Below, piece by piece: positions 43,868 to 51,554 of a stretch of DNA of 64,000 nucleotides. Origin of the DNA: JBBCJT01 sp037190665 (GTDB taxonomy: Bacteria > Pseudomonadota > Alphaproteobacteria > Acetobacterales > Acetobacteraceae). Every line of letters begins with the position of its first letter. Position 1 is the stretch's first letter. The notes beneath the pieces were generated by a model. That model was not told where the DNA came from and searched no databases. It worked only from the letters and a program-made list of their open reading frames with translations. A program made the position numbers and the translations under genes. The DNA is taken from contig JBBCJT010000137.1 in NCBI GenBank assembly GCA_037190665.1, forward strand, positions 1 to 64,000, written 5' to 3'.

Positions 43868-44748
43868 CGTCGTGCCTCCCTCGGCATGGACTGCGACAGC
43901 GCGGCCGCGGCGGCCATCACCAGCGGCGCGAAGCGTTCCACCGCGGCCTCGGGCCCGGAGCGGGCGAGCGAGACGGCGACGTTCACCGCCGCGGAAGGCG
44001 CACCGTCCGGACCGAGGATCGCCGCGGCGATCGAGACGTCGCCGGGATAGATCTCCTGCACGGCGATGGCGAAGCCCTTCGCCGCCGCCTCGTCCAGCCG
44101 CGCGAGCAGGGCGGGCAGGTCCGTGGTGGTGTGCTGCGTGTACGCGACGCGATTGGAGGCCTGGAGCAGCGCCTCCGCCTCCGCGCGGGGCAGGCGGGAC
44201 AGCATGGCGCGCCCCGGCGCGGTGCAATAGGCCGGCAGGCGACTGCCCACCCGCACGTTGGTCTGCAGCATGTGCCGGCTCACGAGACGGGAGAGGTAGA
44301 CGATCTCAGGCCCGTCGAGGACCGTAAGGCTGACGGCTTCCTCCGTGGTGCGGCTGAGATCGAGCAGATACGGCGCGGCACGGTCCACGAGCACACTCGA
44401 ACGGATGAAGCGATAGCCAAGCTCGAGCGTGCGCAGCGTGAGTTCGTAGTGGCGCGTGCGCGGGTCCTTCCGCAGGTAGCCGAGCCGTTCGAGCGTGTGG
44501 GCGAAGCGTTGCGCCGCACTGCGGTCGAGGCCGGATGCGGTCACGATCTCGGCAAGGCTCAGGCTGTTCGCCCCCGGCCCGAAGGTGTCGAGCACGCGGA
44601 AGGCCTTCTCCACCGAATTGACGAACAGCGCGTCCGTACCGGCTCCGGCCGCCGTGCGGTCGGCGGGCCGGGCTGGGTTGCGCGCGGGTGCCTGCGGCCG
44701 GGTTGTCAGCGTGGTGGTCTCCGATGGCGACGTTGACAGCGCATGCAA
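43864..44748 (-). CDS. IclR-family transcriptional regulator
   Basis: A 294-residue regulator with an N-terminal winged helix (SLAEIVTASGLDRSAAQRFA near residue 64) and the IclR ligand domain (GSRLPAYCTAPGRAMLSRLP, IAVQEIYPGDVSIAAAILGP). The frame has no ATG before the helix-turn-helix; TTG at 44748 is the likely start. It heads the operon with the Rossmann protein and flavoenzymes and is divergent from the enoyl-CoA hydratase gene; two overlapping dyads lie in the gap. Confidence 0.92.
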   Translation of the reverse strand: MHALSTSPSETTTLTTRPQAPARNPARPADRTAAGAGTDALFVNSVEKAFRVLDTFGPGANSLSLAEIVTASGLDRSAAQRFAHTLERLGYLRKDPRTRHYELTLRTLELGYRFIRSSVLVDRAAPYLLDLSRTTEEAVSLTVLDGPEIVYLSRLVSRHMLQTNVRVGSRLPAYCTAPGRAMLSRLPRAEAEALLQASNRVAYTQHTTTDLPALLARLDEAAAKGFAIAVQEIYPGDVSIAAAILGPDGAPSAAVNVAVSLARSGPEAAVERFAPLVMAAAAALSQSMPREARR

Positions 44749-44764
44749 TCACGTAATGATATTC

Positions 44765-44792
44765 TGCGATATCGGTAATCGCAACGCGATTA
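44765..44792. promoter_or_regulatory. Candidate IclR operator, overlapping dyads
   Basis: TAATCGC-AAC-GCGATTA (44776-44792) is a perfect 17-bp dyad, and TGCGAT (44765-44770) pairs with ATCGCA (44778-44783) across 7 bp. Both are in the A/T-richer gap between the IclR gene and the divergent hydratase gene. Confidence 0.65.
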
Positions 44793-44850
44793 TAGACTGC
44801 GGATTCCCATCACCCCGCCGTGCCCCGGCGCGGCCAGAGGAGCGCGCGCC

Positions 44851-45627
44851 ATGGCAGATTTCATTCTTCGTGAGACACGCGGGGCCGTTGCCATCATCAC
44901 CCTGAACCGGCCGGATGTGCTGAACGCCTGGCACACGCCGATGCGCGAAGCCCTCGTCGCCGCGCTCGACGCTGTGGAGAATGATGACGCGATCCGCGCC
45001 GTCGTCATGACCGGGACGGGCGATCGTGCCTTCGGCGCGGGGCAGGACCTGAACGAGACGAAGACGTTCGATCCCGACCGTGCGGAGCTTTGGATCGGGG
45101 AATGGGAGCGGCTCTACGATCGCATCCGTTCGCTCTCGAAGCCGCTGGTCATGGCGCTCAATGGTCTTGCCGCGGGCTCGGCTTTCCAGGTGGCGCTGCT
45201 CGGCGACTTCCGCATCGGCCACCCCGAGGTGACGATGGGGCAGCCCGAGATCAACTCCGGCATCGCCAGCACCACCGGGCCGTGGATCATGCGCGAGATG
45301 ATCGGCATCGCCCGCACCATCGACCTTACCCTGTCCGGCCGCATGATGGATGCGGCAGAGGCCGAGCGGATCGGCCTGATCAACCGGATCGTGCCGCCGG
45401 AGGAGGTTCTGCCCGCCGCGCTGGCGCTCGCCGCGGAACTGGCCGACAAGCCGCCGGTCGCGATGCGGCTGAACAAGGCGCGCTTCCGCGAGGTGACCGA
45501 AGCCGGCTTCCGCGACTGCCTCGCCGCAGGCGTCCGCAACCAGCGCCAGAGCTACGGAACAGGCGAACCCGCGCGGATGATGGAACAGTTCCTGGCCGTT
45601 CGCGCTGCCCGCAAGGCCGGCGGCTGA
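44851..45627 (+). CDS. Enoyl-CoA hydratase/isomerase family protein
   Basis: A 258-residue crotonase-fold enzyme. The two oxyanion-hole segments are AFGAGQDLNE near residue 61 and GLAAGSAFQVALLGDFRIG near 103; MGQPEINSGI keeps the first acidic residue, while the usual second Glu region reads STTGPW, so it may not be a plain hydratase. AGAGGAG stands before the ATG. Its stop overlaps the CoA-ligase start (TGATG). Confidence 0.9.
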   Translation: MADFILRETRGAVAIITLNRPDVLNAWHTPMREALVAALDAVENDDAIRAVVMTGTGDRAFGAGQDLNETKTFDPDRAELWIGEWERLYDRIRSLSKPLVMALNGLAAGSAFQVALLGDFRIGHPEVTMGQPEINSGIASTTGPWIMREMIGIARTIDLTLSGRMMDAAEAERIGLINRIVPPEEVLPAALALAAELADKPPVAMRLNKARFREVTEAGFRDCLAAGVRNQRQSYGTGEPARMMEQFLAVRAARKAGG

Positions 45628-47222
45628 TGGGCCTGCCCGATCCGGAGGCGGAGAAGGGTTTCTGGCCGCTCTTCGCCGCGATCGCGGCGGAGGAGGGCAG
45701 CCGGGTCTATGCCCGCTTCGACGGGCGGCCGATCACCTTCGCGGACCTCGACCGCATGTCGGCCGCGCTTGCCGCGGGGCTCTCCGGGTTGGGTGCGGGG
45801 CGTGGCGACCGGATCGCGGTGATGATGCGCAACAGCCCGGCCTCGCTCGCGCTCATCTTCGCCATCGCGCGCGCCGGCATGATCTGGGTGCCGGTGAACG
45901 CCGCGCTGCGTGGCGAGGGGCTGCGCCACATACTGACGCATGCCGAACCGCGCGTGGTGATCGCGGATGCCGAGGTGCTGCCACGCATCGCCGCATGCGG
46001 TGTGAACCTCGACGGTGTGCCGATGGTGGTGGTCGGCGATGAGGCTGCGCCGCTGCGGCTGGAGCCGCTGCTGGAGGGCGATGTGCCCTTCACCGCGCTG
46101 CCGCCGGTCCACACCGACCTGTTTGCCATCATGTACACCTCCGGCACCACCGGCCCGGCCAAGGGCGTGATGGTGACGCACCGGATGCTGCGGCTGGCGG
46201 GCGAGGGGGCGCTGCTGGTGGCGGCCGCGCGCGATGGGGATGTGCTGTTCGTGTGGGAGCCGCTCTACCACATCGGCGGCGCACAGCTCATCGTGCTGCC
46301 GCTGCGCCGGCGCGTCGTGCTCGCGATGGTCGCGCGCTTCTCCGCCAGCCGGTTCTGGCAGGAGGTGAAGGCCGAGGCGGCGACCCACATCCACTTCCTC
46401 GGCGGCATTCTGCAGATACTGCTGAAGCAGCCGCCCGGCCCGCTCGACCGCGACCACGGCGCCCGTATCGCATGGGGCGGCGGCTGCCCGGTGGATGTCT
46501 GGCGGCCGTTCGAGGAGCGGTTCGGCCTGCAGGTGCGCGAATGCTACGGCATGACCGAGGCTTCGAGCTTCACAAGCTTCAACGACATTGGCGTGGTCGG
46601 ATCGGTCGGCCGTGCGGTCCCTTGGCACTCGATTGCGCTGCTGGATGAGGCGGGTAAGGCCGTCCCGCAGGGCGTGCGGGGTGAGATCGCCGTGCGCAGC
46701 AGCGATCCCGACGCGCTGACACCGGGCTACTTCCGCAATCCCGGTGCGACCGCGCAGGCGCTCCGCGATGGCGTGCTCTATACCGGCGACTGCGGCTCGT
46801 TCGATGCGGAGGGCAATCTCTTCTTCCACGGCCGCCTTGCCGACAGCGTCCGCGTGAAGGGCGAGAACGTCTCCGCCTGGGAGGTCGAGCACGTCGCCGC
46901 CACGCATCCTTCGGTGGAGGATTGCGCGATGATCGGCGTGAAGGCGGATGTCGGCGAGCAGGACATCAAGCTTTTCATCAAGCCGCGTGCGGGCGCCACG
47001 GTGAACTTCGCGGATCTGTCCGCCTGGCTCGGGGCGCGCCTCGCACCCTATCAGAACCCCCGCTATCTCGCCGTGGTGGAGGAGTTCGAGCGCACGCCGA
47101 GCCTGCGCATCATGAAGCATCGCCTCTCCGCGGCGCATCACGATTGCTGGGACCGGTTGGCGGGCGATCCGCCGCCCGGGCAACCAGAGCCTCAGCTTCG
47201 CCGGCAGTCGGTGCCGGGGTAA
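45627..47222 (+). CDS. AMP-dependent acyl-CoA ligase (CaiC-like)
   Basis: A 531-residue adenylate-forming enzyme that makes acyl-CoA from a carboxylic acid and ATP. The phosphate loop MYTSGTTGPAKGVMVTH is near residue 168, YGMTEASSF near 305 and YTGDCGSFDAEGNLFFHGR near 385. In the C-terminal motif TPSLRIMKHRL, the position of the usual catalytic Lys reads Arg; other Lys lie nearby. The gene is coupled to the crotonase gene. It probably prepares an acid for the hydratase step. Confidence 0.9.
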   Translation: MGLPDPEAEKGFWPLFAAIAAEEGSRVYARFDGRPITFADLDRMSAALAAGLSGLGAGRGDRIAVMMRNSPASLALIFAIARAGMIWVPVNAALRGEGLRHILTHAEPRVVIADAEVLPRIAACGVNLDGVPMVVVGDEAAPLRLEPLLEGDVPFTALPPVHTDLFAIMYTSGTTGPAKGVMVTHRMLRLAGEGALLVAAARDGDVLFVWEPLYHIGGAQLIVLPLRRRVVLAMVARFSASRFWQEVKAEAATHIHFLGGILQILLKQPPGPLDRDHGARIAWGGGCPVDVWRPFEERFGLQVRECYGMTEASSFTSFNDIGVVGSVGRAVPWHSIALLDEAGKAVPQGVRGEIAVRSSDPDALTPGYFRNPGATAQALRDGVLYTGDCGSFDAEGNLFFHGRLADSVRVKGENVSAWEVEHVAATHPSVEDCAMIGVKADVGEQDIKLFIKPRAGATVNFADLSAWLGARLAPYQNPRYLAVVEEFERTPSLRIMKHRLSAAHHDCWDRLAGDPPPGQPEPQLRRQSVPG

Positions 47223-47313
47223 CGGCGTGCTCCGATCGATGCGCCGGCACGTTCGATTCGGTTGACGCGCTATCGAAGCAATCACATGCTGCTTCCAAGA
47301 TAGGGGGGCACGA

Positions 47314-47415
47314 ATGGGCAATTGCATTGCGATTGCTATTGCACCGCCATTGGGGCCTCGCCCCATAGAACGGCTGCCGCTGCCTCAACCTATAGCCAGA
47401 TCGCCTGATGCCTGA
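47314..47415 (+). CDS. Possible 33-residue leader peptide
   Basis: A short ORF preceded by GGGGGG 5 nt upstream of its ATG, in the 246-bp gap before the ABC-transporter operon. The product begins MGNCIAIAIAPPLG and is Pro-rich afterwards; four near-tandem ATTGC units at 47321-47342 encode its Ile/Ala run. A small hairpin (TGGGG/CCCCA, 47350-47364) sits inside. Coding is unproven. The rest of the gap has only a weak 7-bp inverted repeat (47211-47217 / 47244-47250) at the ligase end. Confidence 0.2.
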   Translation: MGNCIAIAIAPPLGPRPIERLPLPQPIARSPDA

Positions 47416-47468
47416 CGCACTGACTTCACCGTCGGCAGGGCTCGGTACAGGAAAGAGGACGTAGGACC

Positions 47469-48560
47469 ATGATCGACCCGACGCTCATCAGAGATCCTGC
47501 CCGCTATTCAACCGGGCGCCGCGAAATGCTGGCGGGATCGGCTGCTTTCGGCGCATTCCTGGCAGCGGCCTTTCCCGCCGGACGCGCCCGAGGACAGGGG
47601 AACACGCTGACGGTCGCCGATCCGGGCGGCGCATGGACGCCCGCTTCCAGCGCGGCCTTCATTCAGCCATTCGCGAAGGAAGCCGGCGTGACGGTTCGGC
47701 ACGTCGCGCGCGAGCACTACCCGACGGTTGAGATCAAGGCGAATGTGGACACCGGATCCTTTACCTGGGATGCCGTGATCGCGACCGATGCGGATGTCGA
47801 ACAGCTCGCACCGCAAGGGCTGCTCGAACCGCTCGACTGGAGCGGCCCGGACATGGAGCAGATCATGCCCCAGGCGCGCCGGCCGGGCTGGATGGGCCAG
47901 GACGTCTACGCCACGATCATCGCCTACCGCTCGGACAAGTACGGTGCGAACGGTCCGAAGAACTGGGCGGATGTCTGGAACGTCAGCAAGTTTCCGGGAC
48001 GCCGGTCCCTTCACAAGCATCCGATCGACATGCTGGAAGCGGCGCTGATGGCCGATGGCGTGCCGGCGGACAAGCTGTACCCCATCGACATGAACCGGGC
48101 TTTCAAGAAGCTCGACCAGATCAAGCCGCACGTCGATGTCTGGTGGACGGGCGGTGCGCAGACGACGCAGCTTCTGCAAAGCGGAGAAGTGGACATCATC
48201 CCGACCTGGAACGCGCGCGCCCAGGTGGTGATCGAAGCGGGAGGGCCTGTCGCCATCTCCTGGGATCAGGGCCTCTACGCGCTGGAGGGCTGGTGCATTC
48301 CCAAGGGCAACCCCCGTGCGGACCTTGCGCGTCGCTTCATCAAGTTCTGCGCGAACGCCCAGCGGCAGGCGGAATTCGTCGGCAAGCTTGCCTATGGGCC
48401 GACCAATCCGAAGGCTTACGACTACATATCGCCGGAGCGCGCGAAGTTCCTGCCGACCGCGCCGGATAACCTGCGGCTGATGGCGCAGTCGAATACGGAG
48501 TGGTGGGCGAAGAACAAGGAAGCGGCCCTGGAACGCTTCAACGCTTGGCTGCTGGATTGA
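47469..48560 (+). CDS. Spermidine/putrescine-type ABC substrate-binding protein
   Basis: A 363-residue periplasmic protein with a twin-Arg-like signal (TGRREMLAGSAAFGAFLAAA). Mature features (TLTVADPGGAWTPASSAAF, WDAVIATDADVEQLAPQGLL, LYALEGWCIPKGNPRADLA) belong to the PotD/PotF-like family. Followed directly by ATPase and permease genes. The ligand may be a polyamine or another small molecule; PotD-type proteins are varied. Confidence 0.9.
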   Translation: MIDPTLIRDPARYSTGRREMLAGSAAFGAFLAAAFPAGRARGQGNTLTVADPGGAWTPASSAAFIQPFAKEAGVTVRHVAREHYPTVEIKANVDTGSFTWDAVIATDADVEQLAPQGLLEPLDWSGPDMEQIMPQARRPGWMGQDVYATIIAYRSDKYGANGPKNWADVWNVSKFPGRRSLHKHPIDMLEAALMADGVPADKLYPIDMNRAFKKLDQIKPHVDVWWTGGAQTTQLLQSGEVDIIPTWNARAQVVIEAGGPVAISWDQGLYALEGWCIPKGNPRADLARRFIKFCANAQRQAEFVGKLAYGPTNPKAYDYISPERAKFLPTAPDNLRLMAQSNTEWWAKNKEAALERFNAWLLD

Positions 48561-49648
48561 ACGGCGGGCCGGCGGTCCCGCCGGCTGGCACGAAACTCTC
48601 TGTCCGGAACGTCACCAAGTCATACGGGCTGGTAACCGCGCTCGCGGATACCAGCCTCGACATGGCGGAAGGTGAGTTCCTGACGCTGCTGGGCCCGTCA
48701 GGATCAGGCAAGACGACGCTCCTCACGATCGTGGCGGGGCTGACGGAACCGACATCCGGCGAGGTGTGGATCGGCGGCAAGCTCGCCACCTACGAGCCGC
48801 CGAACAAGCGCGACGTCGGCATGGTGTTCCAGAACTACGCGCTGTTCCCGCACATGAGCATCGAGGAGAACATCGCCTTCCCGCTGCGCATGCGCCGCGC
48901 TTCGTCCGCGCACATCGAAACCGAAGTGTCGCGCGTGCTGGAGATGGTGCAGCTTCCCCAGGTGGCCAAGAGGCTTCCTCGCGAACTGTCCGGCGGGCAG
49001 CAGCAGCGCATCGCGCTGGCGCGGTGCATGGTCTACCACCCGTCGATCATCCTGATGGACGAGCCGCTCGGCGCGCTGGACCGCAAGCTCCGTGACCATA
49101 TGCAGATGGAGATCAAGTCGCTGCACAAGCGGCTCGGCATCACCATCCTCTACGTCACCCACGACCAGGAGGAGGCGTTGGCGATGTCGGATCGCATCTG
49201 CCTCATGAACCATGGTCGGATCGTGCAGCTCGGCACGCCGGAGGACCTGTACTTCCGTCCGCGCAGCGAATTCGTCGCCGATTTCCTCGGCGAGTCGAAC
49301 ATTCTCGCGGGCGAGGTGGTCGCGAATGGCACGCTGCGCGTGGTCGGGGATCTCACGATCCAGGTGAAGTCGACCGACGGGCTCGCCGCCGGTCAGGCAG
49401 TCAAGCTCGTCATCCGTCCCGAGGCATTGCGCCTGCTTGGAGAAGGGGGGCAGGCGCAGAACACGGCCACGGGAACCGTCTCGGACACGGTGTTCGGCGG
49501 CGGGGTATTCCGCCACTTCATCGCCGTGGAAGGCGGACCCGTACTCATCGCGAAGCAGTTCGCGGACCGTCCCGGCACCATCCCGGCCATCGGCGAGGTG
49601 GTCCGTGTCGGGTGGGACAGCGACCAGGCGGTCGTGCTGACGCAATGA
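48557..49648 (+). CDS. ABC transporter ATPase, PotA type
   Basis: A 363-residue ATP-binding subunit. Walker A is GPSGSGKTTLL near residue 46, signature LSGGQQQRIALARC near 146, Walker B IILMDEPLGALD near 163 and the His switch THDQEEALAM near 200; a TOBE domain ends the protein. The start is TTG, overlapping the previous stop as TTGA. It energises the fused permease encoded next. Confidence 0.94.
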   Translation: MNGGPAVPPAGTKLSVRNVTKSYGLVTALADTSLDMAEGEFLTLLGPSGSGKTTLLTIVAGLTEPTSGEVWIGGKLATYEPPNKRDVGMVFQNYALFPHMSIEENIAFPLRMRRASSAHIETEVSRVLEMVQLPQVAKRLPRELSGGQQQRIALARCMVYHPSIILMDEPLGALDRKLRDHMQMEIKSLHKRLGITILYVTHDQEEALAMSDRICLMNHGRIVQLGTPEDLYFRPRSEFVADFLGESNILAGEVVANGTLRVVGDLTIQVKSTDGLAAGQAVKLVIRPEALRLLGEGGQAQNTATGTVSDTVFGGGVFRHFIAVEGGPVLIAKQFADRPGTIPAIGEVVRVGWDSDQAVVLTQ

Positions 49649-51429
49649 GCACGGCCTACTCTCGCGCTGGCTGGGTACGGGCATGGCCGCTCTATCCGCT
49701 GCTGCTCGTGGTGCTGGCGTTCTTCGTCTTCCCGGTCGCGCAGATCCTGTGGCTGAGCGTGCTGGATCGTGCGGGAAACCTGTCGGCGGAGAACTACCTG
49801 CGTGTCGTCAATACGCCGGTGTATCTGCGTACGCTCGGCATCACGCTGCAGATCTCGCTCTGGACGACGGTCTTCTCGCTCCTCGCGGGCTATCCGGTCG
49901 CCTACCTGCTGGCCACGGCGCGCCCGAACATGCGCGACCTGCTGATACTGCTGGTCCTCATGCCGTTCTGGACGAGCTTTCTGGTGCGCACTTTCGCTTG
50001 GATGATCCTGCTCGGGCGCAACGGGGCGATCAACAAGCTGCTGATGTCGCTGGGCGTGACGGATGCGCCCCTGCCGCTCATCTTCAGCTTCACCGGCGTG
50101 ATGATCGGCATGGTGCATGCCATGATGCCGCTCGCCGTCATGTCCATGCTGGCGGTCATGCAGCGTGTCGATAGCAACCTGATCAGCGCCGCCCGGACGC
50201 TGGGCGCGCGGGGCGGCAGCGCTTTCTGGCAGATCTACTTCCGCCTTTCGGTGCCGGGCGTGGCGGCGGCCGCGCTGCTCGTCTTCATCACCTCGCTGGG
50301 ATTCTTCATCACGCCCGCGCTGCTCGGCGGCCGGCAGCAGACGATGCTTTCGCAGGTCATCATCTCGGTGATCCAGGAGGTGCTGAACTGGCGGTTCGCC
50401 AGTGCGCTTTCCGTGCTGCTGCTGGTGACATCCGGGCTGGTGTTCCTTCTGTATGACCGGATCCTCGGGACATCGAACCTGTCGGGCGGCGCGACGGAGG
50501 AGCGGGTGCGGCAGCGCCGGCCGGGCCTGCTCGCCCGCGGCGGGGCTGCGCTTGGCGGGTACGCGATCAACGCGGTCGCGTGGCTCTGCGACCGTGGCGG
50601 AGAACTGTGGGATCGGGTTCTGCCGGCTTTCGGGGTGCGAACGAGGGTGTCGTTCTCGCGCCCCCTGCTCGTGCTGGTGGGCGGTCTGGTCATCGCCTTC
50701 CTCTGCGTGCCGTCCTTCTTCGTCATCCCCGTGTCGTTCACCGAGGGCGCGTTCATCGAGTTCCCGCCCCGCGGGTTCTCGCTGCAGTGGTATGCCGTCT
50801 ATCTGGGAACGTCCGGCTGGGTCGATGCGACCATCCGATCCTTTATCGTCGCGTTGCTGACGGGCGTCGTCGCCACGCTGCTCGGCACGGCCGCCGCCTT
50901 CGTCCTGGTGCGTCAGGATATACGCGCGCGCGGGGTGATACTGGCGCTTATCCTGGCCCCGCTGGTCCTGCCGCGGATCATCATCGCGGTCGGGCTGTTC
51001 TACCTCTACGCCAGCATCGGGCTCGTGGGGACCATCCTGGGACTGGTCATCGGGCACACCGTGCTGGCCGTTCCGTATGTGGTCATCACCGTGATGGCGG
51101 TGCTGAAGACCTATGACGAGCGGCAGGATCAGGCGGCGTGGAGTCTGGGTGCCAGCCGATGGAACGCATTCTTCTATGTCACCCTGCCGCAGATACGCGG
51201 CGGAGTGATCGCGGCTTTCCTGTTCGCGTTCATCACCTCCTTCGATGAGCTGACGATCGCCTTGTTCGTCACCGGCGGAAGCACCTCGACCTTGCCACGG
51301 CAGATGTGGAACGACCTGCTGCTGCAGGTGAATCCGACGCTCGCGGCGGTGTCGACCGTGGTGCTCGTCTTCATCACGCTGTTCATCATCGTGGCGGAGA
51401 TGTTCCGCCGCCGCACTGTCACCCGGTAG
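49645..51429 (+). CDS. Fused PotB-PotC-type ABC permease
   Basis: A 594-residue membrane protein made of two permease domains in one chain. The first (about 1-290) has its ATPase-contact loop ISAARTLGARGGSAFWQIYF; the second (about 330-594) has AAWSLGASRWNAFFYVTLPQ. A polar linker with GGATEERVRQRRPGLLARGG joins them. Most polyamine importers use two separate permeases. ATG 49645 overlaps the ATPase stop (ATGA). Confidence 0.92.
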   Translation: MSTAYSRAGWVRAWPLYPLLLVVLAFFVFPVAQILWLSVLDRAGNLSAENYLRVVNTPVYLRTLGITLQISLWTTVFSLLAGYPVAYLLATARPNMRDLLILLVLMPFWTSFLVRTFAWMILLGRNGAINKLLMSLGVTDAPLPLIFSFTGVMIGMVHAMMPLAVMSMLAVMQRVDSNLISAARTLGARGGSAFWQIYFRLSVPGVAAAALLVFITSLGFFITPALLGGRQQTMLSQVIISVIQEVLNWRFASALSVLLLVTSGLVFLLYDRILGTSNLSGGATEERVRQRRPGLLARGGAALGGYAINAVAWLCDRGGELWDRVLPAFGVRTRVSFSRPLLVLVGGLVIAFLCVPSFFVIPVSFTEGAFIEFPPRGFSLQWYAVYLGTSGWVDATIRSFIVALLTGVVATLLGTAAAFVLVRQDIRARGVILALILAPLVLPRIIIAVGLFYLYASIGLVGTILGLVIGHTVLAVPYVVITVMAVLKTYDERQDQAAWSLGASRWNAFFYVTLPQIRGGVIAAFLFAFITSFDELTIALFVTGGSTSTLPRQMWNDLLLQVNPTLAAVSTVVLVFITLFIIVAEMFRRRTVTR

Positions 51430-51454
51430 CAGCGAAGGGCGCGCCCGGCCCGCT

Positions 51455-51469
51455 ATAACCGTTGGTTAT
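51455..51469. repeat. 15-bp palindrome before second hyuA
   Basis: ATAACC-GTT-GGTTAT, perfect 6-bp arms, about 26 bp after the permease stop and 85 bp before hyuA. It may be a binding site that separates or links the two operons. Confidence 0.35.
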
Positions 51470-51554
51470 CGACGACACGCCAGACGGCCCCTCGCCTCCG
51501 GCGCGCCGGTGCCGCAATCTTGTGCCCTGCAACATGCATGGGACTGAGTGCGGC

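Noticed and set aside
45552..47366. 604-codon open frame antisense to the CoA ligase
   Set aside because: Same type of shadow; no motif, and the ligase is certain.
49393..51057. 554-codon open frame antisense to the fused permease
   Set aside because: Product is mostly Asp/Gln/His/Arg; shadow of the membrane protein codons.
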